From Granulicella arctica (GTDB taxonomy: Bacteria; Acidobacteriota; Terriglobia; Terriglobales; Acidobacteriaceae), in the NCBI RefSeq assembly GCF_013410065.1, contig NZ_JACCCW010000001.1, forward strand, positions 930,001 to 994,000: a stretch of DNA of 64,000 nt. Direction: 5' to 3'. The notes beneath the pieces were generated by a model. It was not told the origin of the DNA. It ran no database searches and worked only from the letters and a program-made list of their open reading frames with translations. Below are positions 57,528-64,000 of this stretch, piece after piece; within the stretch, counting starts at the first letter, position 1; the number at the start of each line of letters is the position of its first letter. A program made the position numbers and the translations under genes.

Positions 57528-58712
57528 ATGCCCGCAGCCCAAAACTTCGACGTCATCATCCTCGGAGCGGGCGCAGCCGGACTCATGTGCGCCATCGAAG
57601 CGGGCAAGCGAGGCCGCCGCGTCGCCCTCCTCGACCACGCCGAGCGCACCGGCAAAAAAATCCTCATCTCCGGCGGAGGCCGCTGCAACTTCACCAACAT
57701 CCACGTCCGCCCCGAGAACTTCCTCTCCGAAAACCCTCACTTCGCCCGCTCCGCGCTCTCCCGCTTCACCCCCGACGACATCATCGCCCTCGTCGAAAAG
57801 CACCACATCCGCTACCACGAAAAAACCCTCGGCCAGCTCTTCTGCGACCGCTCCGCCCACGACATCGTCACCATGCTCGAGCGCGAATGCGCCGAAGCCC
57901 AAGTCCGCATTATCCTCAACTGCCGCATCCTCTCGGTCAGGAATGACGCCCGCTTCACCATCGAGACCTCGCAAGGCACCTTCCACTCAGCCTCGCTCGT
58001 CGTCGCCACCGGCGGACTCTCCATCCCAAAGATGGGCGCAACCGGCTTCGGCTACGCCGTCGCTGAGCAGTTCGACCTCCGTATCGTCCCCTGTCGTCCC
58101 GGCCTCGTGCCGCTCGTCCTCAACCCCGCCGATCAAGCCCGCTGGTGCGATCTCACCGGTCTCTCCGTCGAAGCCGTCGCCTCCGCCGGAGCAGGCAAAC
58201 ACCGCGCCAGCTTCCGCGAGAAGATGCTCATCACCCACCGCGGCCTCAGCGGCCCGGCGATGCTGCAAATCTCCTCCTTCTGGCATCCCGGCAAACCCCT
58301 CAGCATCGACCTCGCACCCGGAAGCACCGTCACCGCACCGCTGCTCGAACACAACGCCCGCCGCGATCCCAACGCCGCCTTACAAGCTCTCCGCGCCATC
58401 TTCCCAGCGCGTCTGGCCGAGCGCTGGCTCGACCTGAACCATCCAGCCAACTGGACCAACACCTCACTGAGCACCATGGAACAGCAGCTCCACGACTGGC
58501 AGATCACACCCGCCGGAACCGAAGGCTACGCCAAAGCCGAAGTCACCATCGGAGGCATCGACACCAACGAGCTCGACGCCAAAACCATGCAGAGCCGCAA
58601 GGTTCCCGGCCTCTTCTTCATCGGCGAGGTCGTCGACGTCACCGGCTGGCTCGGCGGCTACAACTTCCAGTGGGCTTGGGCATCTGCCTTCAGCGCCGGC
58701 CAAGCCGTCTAA
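57528..58712 (+). CDS. NAD(P)/FAD-dependent oxidoreductase, BaiN/HI0933 family
   Basis: 394 residues. FDVIILGAGAAGLMCAIEAG holds the FAD motif (GAGAAG at 13-18); KKILISGGGRCNFTN is the family signature, followed by ATGGLSIPKMGATGFGY and the C-terminal GLFFIGEVVDVTGWLGGYN with FQWAWASAFSAG. Flavoproteins of this group reduce varied substrates (BaiN acts on bile-acid intermediates, others are of unknown role). Here no context hints at a substrate. Its stop is directly followed by the stop of the convergent giant gene. Confidence 0.9.
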   Translation: MPAAQNFDVIILGAGAAGLMCAIEAGKRGRRVALLDHAERTGKKILISGGGRCNFTNIHVRPENFLSENPHFARSALSRFTPDDIIALVEKHHIRYHEKTLGQLFCDRSAHDIVTMLERECAEAQVRIILNCRILSVRNDARFTIETSQGTFHSASLVVATGGLSIPKMGATGFGYAVAEQFDLRIVPCRPGLVPLVLNPADQARWCDLTGLSVEAVASAGAGKHRASFREKMLITHRGLSGPAMLQISSFWHPGKPLSIDLAPGSTVTAPLLEHNARRDPNAALQALRAIFPARLAERWLDLNHPANWTNTSLSTMEQQLHDWQITPAGTEGYAKAEVTIGGIDTNELDAKTMQSRKVPGLFFIGEVVDVTGWLGGYNFQWAWASAFSAGQAV

Positions 58713-61700
58713 CTACTGCACCGTCAGAGTCAGATCCACCGTCCGCACCAACCCCGCACTCGAAGCCGACACCACAATCGTCGAAGCTCCAGAAGGTGTA
58801 GGCGACGTTGGCGAGCCTGTCGTGCCACTAATCGGGATCACCCGCCCCGAACCGCAACCTATCCCTGCAACCAGCCCACACAAAATCACGATCCCAGCCA
58901 ACGATCGTCTCGATCGCCAACCCAACATTCCCAAACCAAACGGCAACAGCAACACAACCCAGATTCTGTTGCTGCCCGACGCAACAGACGCCGAAGCCAC
59001 TCCAGTCGCCACCGTCACCACCACCGTCGCAGTCCCGTTTCCAAGCGCCACCGTAGTCGGCACAATTAGGCACGTAGCATTCGCTGGAGCTCCACTGCAC
59101 GTAAACGTCGCCGATCCAGGAACACCGCTCGCCGAAGTCAGCAGCAACGAGTAGACCGCCGATTGTCCACTCGCAACCGAAGCCGAGCTGTTTCCCGCCG
59201 TCAGCGAAAAGTCCACCCCAATCCCCGTGAGCGCAAGCGTCTGCGGCGAGGACGCCGCGCTATCCGTCACCGTCAGCACTCCCGTCCGAACACCCGCAGC
59301 AGTCGGCACAAAAGCAATCTGCATCGTGCACGCACTGTTGACCGCAACGCTGGTCCCACAGGTATTGCTTCCAGGAACCACCGCAAAATCCCCGCTCAGC
59401 GTGAACCCGCTCAGTGTCAACGGCACACCGCCATTGTTCGTCAGCGTCACCGTCTGCCCCGCGCTCGTAATACCAACTCCAAGCGCAGCAAAGCTCAACC
59501 CCAAAGTAGGAGCTAACGAAACTCCCGCAGGAGCCAACCCAACTCCTGAAAGCCCAACCGTCTGGCTCCGATACTGATCCGAAACCACCAGCGTGCCCAC
59601 CTCGTTGCCGACATTCTTCGGCACATACGACACCGCCAGCGAGCAGCTCGAGTGCGCGTTCAACGAATTGCCGCACCCATTCACCACGCTGAAGTCTCCG
59701 CTCGTAATCTGAGCCGCAATCAGCGTCAACGCCACATCACCCGAGTTCGTCAGCGTCACCTGCTGCACTGCACTCGTCGTTCCCAACTGCTGCGCGCTGA
59801 AGGTCAGCGTCAACGGCGACAGCACGTCCGTCGCTGGCAACGTCGCACTCCCCGTCAACGACGCCGTCTGCGTCCCCACCGAATCCGTCACCGTCAGCGT
59901 TCCACTTCTCGTCCCCGAAACCGTCGGTACAAACTCAATTGCCACCGTGCAGCCCGCACTCGCACCCAGCGTCGCACCGCAGGTATTGGCCGAAATACGG
60001 AAGTCTCCCGTCACCGTCTCCACCTGTAAACTCGCCGCTGTGCCACCCGTATTCGAGATCGTCACATTCTCCGCCGCAGAGGTCGCGCCTACCACCGTCG
60101 CCGGAAAACTGAGCGCCACCGGATCCAGCACCATCGTCGCCGCCGTCGTGCCCGTTCCCGAGAGCGCAGCCGTCGCCTGTCCTCCCGCAACATTGCCGTA
60201 GACGGTCAGAACGCCGGAACGCGCCCCGGTAGCAATCGGCAGAAAGACAACCTCGACCGTGCAGCTCGCATTAACCGCAATAGGAGCAGTCGTGCACGTA
60301 TCCGTCTCGTTGAAGTCCTGCTCCGTAGGATCAATCGGTATGCCAGCGCCGCCGGCAATCGTCACATGGCTGACAGTCAACGCAGCATTGCCCGTATTCG
60401 TCACCGTCACGCTCTGCTCTGCACTGGCCGTTCCAACCGCCTGCGCGCTGAAGGTCAGCGAGGCCGGGCTCAAACTCATCGCGGGCTTCGCCAGCGAGAC
60501 CGCCGTCAGCAGAGGAATCTCCCAGATACCGCGCCCATACGTTCCCGCACGAAGCTCACCCGTTCGCCCATCGCCCGTCGCCATCGCGCTCGCGACAGCC
60601 AGCTCGACCACCGGCGCATTCGGCAATCCAAGCCCATAGACGCTCCAGCAGTTCGTCGTCGCGCAGGTTGTCACCGCGGACGTTACATAGACGCCGGTAT
60701 CCAGAGCGACGTAAAGCGTATTGGCATCATTCGGGTCCACCACCAAGCTATTGGCCGGAGCGCTCGGAAGATTCCGGCTGATGTTCGTCCAGTGCGCACC
60801 CGCATCCGTCGAGCGATACACATGCGGCACGCCAAAGCCCATCACCGTCGCATAGATGGTCGCTCCCGTCGCATCGTGCGGGTCCACCACCAGCGACGAA
60901 ATATCGTAACCATCCTGATTGAACTGCGCGCTACCGTTCGTCACCGACGAGCCCGTCAGATCCGTCCAGACCGTAGCAGAGCTGGCGCTCGCACCCGTCG
61001 AGGTATAGAAAAGATGGCCACCAGCAGCCGTCCCTCCGCCATCAAGCGTCCCCGCCATTCCCGCATACAGCACCGTCGATCCCGCATCCGGCGCTGCCGT
61101 CGCTCCGCTCACAGGACCACCAACAGCCATCGAGCGGATCATCCCATTCGTTCCATCGCACGCACTGTTCTGTGCGCCCGAGAACATCGGGCTGATAGCG
61201 TTCGCTAAACTCCACGGCGCCCCGCTCGTACCAGGTCCACGCCACATCCGGCACGTTCCAATCAGCACATCCGACGGCAACGCGGGATCAAGTATCCACG
61301 GCGGATCGATCAGCGACGCATCGTCCGAGACCTGCGTCAGCCCGATCGTTGGAGCACCCGCAAAGTTCGTCGCGCCACATCCAGCTCCATCGCTGCACAG
61401 CCCGATGCTGACACCCGCAGCCGTCGACACATACCAGTTCATCGGATTCGCCGGATCAATCGCCACCGTTCCGCCCTCACCCGCAGAAAGCTGCGCCCAT
61501 GCCGTCGACGTTCCTGCCGTCGACGTTCCCGCGCTCCCGTTCGCGCCCGCACCAACCAGCAGCGTATTCGTATCCGTCGGATGCTGCGCGAAGCTCACAA
61601 CCTCCGTCAGCGATCCCAACCCACCATTGAGATTCTGAAAATGATTCGCATCGTCAGGCGAGCAGAGAGTCCCTTGTTCGTTCACGCCATCGGTCGACCG

Positions 61701-63317
61701 CCACACTCCGCCATCGTTGCCCACATAGACCAATGGCAAGCCAGACGTCGCCATCGCAGCAACCGCGTGCTGCGCCCCAGCAACACCCGCCGGAGCCGCA
61801 CATCCGTTCGTCGCATTCGTCGTATTCCGCAGGCTGCATCCAGCACCGAGCGAGCACCGATAGAGATCCCCTGTCCCCACAAACAGCACCGTGTCCGGGC
61901 TCGACGTTCCCACACCCGATGCCACCGCCGACAACGCAAAGTTGTAGTCCGCCTGCGGGATCACACTGCTCCCATTCCCCACCTCCAGCGGAGCCGACAC
62001 CAGCTGCGTCCCAAAACCATCCGCTCCGCCGCATGCAGAGTTCGCATACGCACACGCATCCTGCCACAACCCCTGATCGACATTGCTGCTATCTACCGTC
62101 AACGCGAAGGTATCGCCCGTCACCGGCTGCACCGCAAGCGCGCCGCGAAAGATCGGACAACTCGGATTCCCCGTCGTCCCTGGATTCGTCGGACAAGCCG
62201 CCAGCGACAGCGATGCACCCGGCTGCTGCGCCATCCGCGTCCACATCACGCCATCAGCGGACTCATAGTAGCCGTGATAGCGCACCGCCGCATAAAACAG
62301 CTGCCGCACCGGATTCCACACCACCGACGTCGCCGCGTTGCCACCCACGTTGCCACCCGTCGGAAGCGGCGTCTGCACCGTCTGGCTCCCATCCTTTACT
62401 ACCGACATCTGCCAGGTCACGCCCGCATCCGTCGAGTAGTACAACCCACGCACGCTGTTTATCGGATCGGCTGCACCCACCAGATCGCCCTCGAGCGCAT
62501 CCGAGATCGCCGCCACCACCAGCCCGCTCGTCGTACTGCTCCACGCAAACCCCGCGACACCGAGCCCGACAAACGAGTGGTTGCCGACGACACCATCCTT
62601 GGAGCCCGGGATCAGCGTCCAGGTCAGCCCACCATCCGCCGAGCGTAGCAACCCGCTGCCATAGTAGGAGTCCGTTGCATCGTTCGGATCGCCCGTTCCC
62701 GCAAGCACGATGCCGTTCTGCACACTGATCGCGCCGATACTCAAACTAGGGATCGCACTCGTCCCGAAGTTCGGGCTGAAGGCAGGAAGCGTATCCGTCA
62801 GCGGCGTAAAGCTTACGCTGCCACTTGCCCCCGCCGCATTCGTCGACTTCCAAACACCACCGCCCGTCGTCCCCAGATAGACCGTGTTCCCGGTCGTATC
62901 CGCGGGATCGATGGCAATCGCCGTCACGCGACCCGTGACGTTGCCGTAAGCAGCACTCGCAATCTGATTCGGGCCGACCGCCTGCCAGCTCGCGCTCAGC
63001 GAGCCCGTAGCCTGAGCCCGCACCATCGCTGCATGCTGTCGCCGCGCAGCTTCCATCGCAGCCGCAGCCGACCCCTTGCCATGCAACGCTCGGCCACCGA
63101 GAAAACGCATCGCGCGAAGCCTGTGTGCTTGCAAACGGCTCTCGCTCAGATGATTCGAGAGCTGCACCGCATCGCTCAAGAGAGTCTGCGCCATGCCATC
63201 CCGCACCAGACCCAACGCAAGACACAGTCCCGCTAACAGGGACATCGCTCGCGGACCGCAGAGCGCAAACGTCACATACCGTGTCAATCGGAGATAGGCA
63301 GTCAGGCGCATAACCAT
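58713..63317 (-). CDS. Giant secreted protein: BNR/sortilin-type beta-propeller plus choice-of-anchor-D (Hydin-like) repeats
   Basis: About 1534 residues (ATG 63317 or 63311). Signal-type hydrophobic segment at about 24-44. Residues 110 to about 935 hold many BNR/Asp-box blades (LRSADGGLTWTLIPGS, YYSTDAGVTWQMS, VWRSTDG, VYRSTDAGAHWTNIS), ending TYGRGIWEIP, as in VPS10/xyloglucanase-like propellers. Then four Hydin/ASPM-SPD2-like beta-sandwich repeats (about 945-1365; LSPASLTFSAQAVGTASAEQ, LSFPATVVGATSAAENVTI, LTFSAQQLGTTSAVQQVTL, LSFAALGVGITSAGQTVTL), an Ig-like domain and a hydrophobic segment near 1455-1490. No catalytic site is identified. Likely surface-exposed or released, role in binding. 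Confidence 0.85.
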   Translation of the reverse strand: MVMRLTAYLRLTRYVTFALCGPRAMSLLAGLCLALGLVRDGMAQTLLSDAVQLSNHLSESRLQAHRLRAMRFLGGRALHGKGSAAAAMEAARRQHAAMVRAQATGSLSASWQAVGPNQIASAAYGNVTGRVTAIAIDPADTTGNTVYLGTTGGGVWKSTNAAGASGSVSFTPLTDTLPAFSPNFGTSAIPSLSIGAISVQNGIVLAGTGDPNDATDSYYGSGLLRSADGGLTWTLIPGSKDGVVGNHSFVGLGVAGFAWSSTTSGLVVAAISDALEGDLVGAADPINSVRGLYYSTDAGVTWQMSVVKDGSQTVQTPLPTGGNVGGNAATSVVWNPVRQLFYAAVRYHGYYESADGVMWTRMAQQPGASLSLAACPTNPGTTGNPSCPIFRGALAVQPVTGDTFALTVDSSNVDQGLWQDACAYANSACGGADGFGTQLVSAPLEVGNGSSVIPQADYNFALSAVASGVGTSSPDTVLFVGTGDLYRCSLGAGCSLRNTTNATNGCAAPAGVAGAQHAVAAMATSGLPLVYVGNDGGVWRSTDGVNEQGTLCSPDDANHFQNLNGGLGSLTEVVSFAQHPTDTNTLLVGAGANGSAGTSTAGTSTAWAQLSAGEGGTVAIDPANPMNWYVSTAAGVSIGLCSDGAGCGATNFAGAPTIGLTQVSDDASLIDPPWILDPALPSDVLIGTCRMWRGPGTSGAPWSLANAISPMFSGAQNSACDGTNGMIRSMAVGGPVSGATAAPDAGSTVLYAGMAGTLDGGGTAAGGHLFYTSTGASASSATVWTDLTGSSVTNGSAQFNQDGYDISSLVVDPHDATGATIYATVMGFGVPHVYRSTDAGAHWTNISRNLPSAPANSLVVDPNDANTLYVALDTGVYVTSAVTTCATTNCWSVYGLGLPNAPVVELAVASAMATGDGRTGELRAGTYGRGIWEIPLLTAVSLAKPAMSLSPASLTFSAQAVGTASAEQSVTVTNTGNAALTVSHVTIAGGAGIPIDPTEQDFNETDTCTTAPIAVNASCTVEVVFLPIATGARSGVLTVYGNVAGGQATAALSGTGTTAATMVLDPVALSFPATVVGATSAAENVTISNTGGTAASLQVETVTGDFRISANTCGATLGASAGCTVAIEFVPTVSGTRSGTLTVTDSVGTQTASLTGSATLPATDVLSPLTLTFSAQQLGTTSAVQQVTLTNSGDVALTLIAAQITSGDFSVVNGCGNSLNAHSSCSLAVSYVPKNVGNEVGTLVVSDQYRSQTVGLSGVGLAPAGVSLAPTLGLSFAALGVGITSAGQTVTLTNNGGVPLTLSGFTLSGDFAVVPGSNTCGTSVAVNSACTMQIAFVPTAAGVRTGVLTVTDSAASSPQTLALTGIGVDFSLTAGNSSASVASGQSAVYSLLLTSASGVPGSATFTCSGAPANATCLIVPTTVALGNGTATVVVTVATGVASASVASGSNRIWVVLLLPFGLGMLGWRSRRSLAGIVILCGLVAGIGCGSGRVIPISGTTGSPTSPTPSGASTIVVSASSAGLVRTVDLTLTVQ

Positions 63318-63472
63318 CGTGGTGTCAGTGCAGACATCTAAAGTCGATGCTGCAATCTGACTCCGTAGGAGTCAACGCCATACCGAAGGGAATCTGGCCA
63401 TGAGTGCCAGAAAGGGATGAGAAAACTCTTATCTACTGTGACTGTGGCTCTGACGGCCACTTGCGCAAAGCT

Positions 63473-64000
63473 CTAGCAGCGAACGATCTTCTCGGAATCA
63501 ATTGTTTTCGTTGCGTTCCTAGAATCTATCACCAGATGCGCGTCCCGCACGATCCGCTCATAGTCATACGCGGAATGATCCGTGACGATAACGACGCAGT
63601 CATAGCTGCCAAGGTCGTCGAGCGACGCCGACTGCATCTGAAGGTCATACTTCCTCCCTCGCCCAACCGTCGGGAAGAACGGATCGTTGTAGCTCACCGC
63701 CGCTCCCGCCTGTTGGAGCAGCTCGATCACCGTCAGCGATGGCGACTCGCGCAGATCGTCCACGTCGCGCTTGTACGCGATGCCCAACACCAGCACCTTT
63801 GCTCCGGCCAGCGCCACGCCCTTCCGCTCCAGCGCCCGCGCCGTCGACTGAACGACATACTGCGGCATCGCCTCGTTCACCTCGCCCGCAAGCTCGATGA
63901 ACCGTGTCGCAAAGCCGAACTGCTTCGCCTTCCAGCTCAGATAAAACGGATCCACCGGAATGCAATGCCCGCCAACGCCCGGTCCCGGATAGAACGCCTG
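63473..64000 (-). CDS. Nucleotide-sugar dehydrogenase, C-terminal part (gene continues beyond the window)
   Basis: The frame runs in from the right edge: FYPGPGVGGHCIPVDPFYLSW contains the active-site Cys of UDP-glucose/UDP-N-acetylglucosamine 6-dehydrogenases (WbpA/Ugd group), followed by the helical dimer domain (NEAMPQYVVQSTARALE) and the C-terminal Rossmann part (VLVLGIAYKRDVDDLRESPSL, AVSYNDPFFP, VVIVTDHSAYDY). GGHCIPVDPFYL favours the UDP-N-acetylglucosamine/hexosamine branch. The missing N-terminus holds the NAD site. It would supply uronic acids for surface glycans, in line with the flippase and glycosyltransferases elsewhere in the window. Confidence 0.9.
   Translation of the reverse strand, partial: QAFYPGPGVGGHCIPVDPFYLSWKAKQFGFATRFIELAGEVNEAMPQYVVQSTARALERKGVALAGAKVLVLGIAYKRDVDDLRESPSLTVIELLQQAGAAVSYNDPFFPTVGRGRKYDLQMQSASLDDLGSYDCVVIVTDHSAYDYERIVRDAHLVIDSRNATKTIDSEKIVRC

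Noticed and set aside
63417..63476. 19-codon plus-strand frame (MRKLLSTVTVALTATCAKL) with signal-like composition
   Set aside because: Too short, weak ribosome site, overlaps the end of the nucleotide-sugar dehydrogenase; likely chance.

Overview
The window is 64 kb of G+C-rich chromosomal DNA, densely coded on both strands, with no rRNA, tRNA, CRISPR array, integrase or transposase that I can recognise. The mix points to the Acidobacteriota, most likely the Acidobacteriaceae: a relic of the soil-associated TIGR03435 (DUF3738) family, YXWGXW-repeat and choice-of-anchor-D secreted proteins, many secreted S9, S10 and M28 peptidases and a GH27 glycosidase, and intergenic copies of a short 'GTCATCCTGAGCG' repeat. 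The assignment rests on gene content only.

Layout. 0.1-9.3 kb: hslVU protease, transaldolase, an FN3 lipoprotein divergent from an XRE-cupin regulator, a GH27 alpha-galactosidase, a DyP-peroxidase remnant, ruvB, a 5'-truncated higB with intact higA. 9.3-21 kb: murQ, unknown proteins, two membrane-associated glycosyltransferase-type genes, rpoD, a small Cys-rich protein, a polysaccharide flippase and dnaG. 21-31.6 kb: YXWGXW secreted protein, TrmJ-like methyltransferase, DPP-IV-type peptidase, a four-gene ABC transporter plus DesKR-type two-component operon, dinB, an esterase. 31.7-39.9 kb: carboxyltransferase beta subunit, a catalytically dead-looking esterase, a cupin, a LysW-like zinc ribbon, an M28 peptidase, a rhomboid without its catalytic dyad, a TIGR03435 mini-relic. 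40-44.5 kb: aspS and hisS with two toxin-antitoxin modules (brnTA, higBA) between them. 44.5-58.7 kb: FAD oxidoreductase, EamA transporter, clpB, DUF1275, S10 peptidase, Crp-type regulator, stand-alone receiver, RlmI-like methyltransferase, FG-GAP protein and BaiN-like flavoprotein, with the repeat family scattered between them. 58.7-64 kb: a 1.5-thousand-residue secreted beta-propeller/Hydin protein and the end of a nucleotide-sugar dehydrogenase.

How it fits together. Most of the window is housekeeping (proteolysis and chaperones, transcription and replication initiation, tRNA charging, recombination, cell-wall recycling) interleaved with secreted degradative enzymes and envelope-polysaccharide functions. 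Two recurring themes stand out. One is decay or repurposing: DyP, TIGR03435 and higB relics, and esterase and rhomboid folds that lack their catalytic residues. The other is small accessory elements lodged at the edges of core genes: TA modules beside ruvB and between hisS and aspS, and repeats beside clpB and the RlmI-like gene. I see no large unknown multi-gene defence or biosynthetic system; the best leads are the individual oddities listed as findings.
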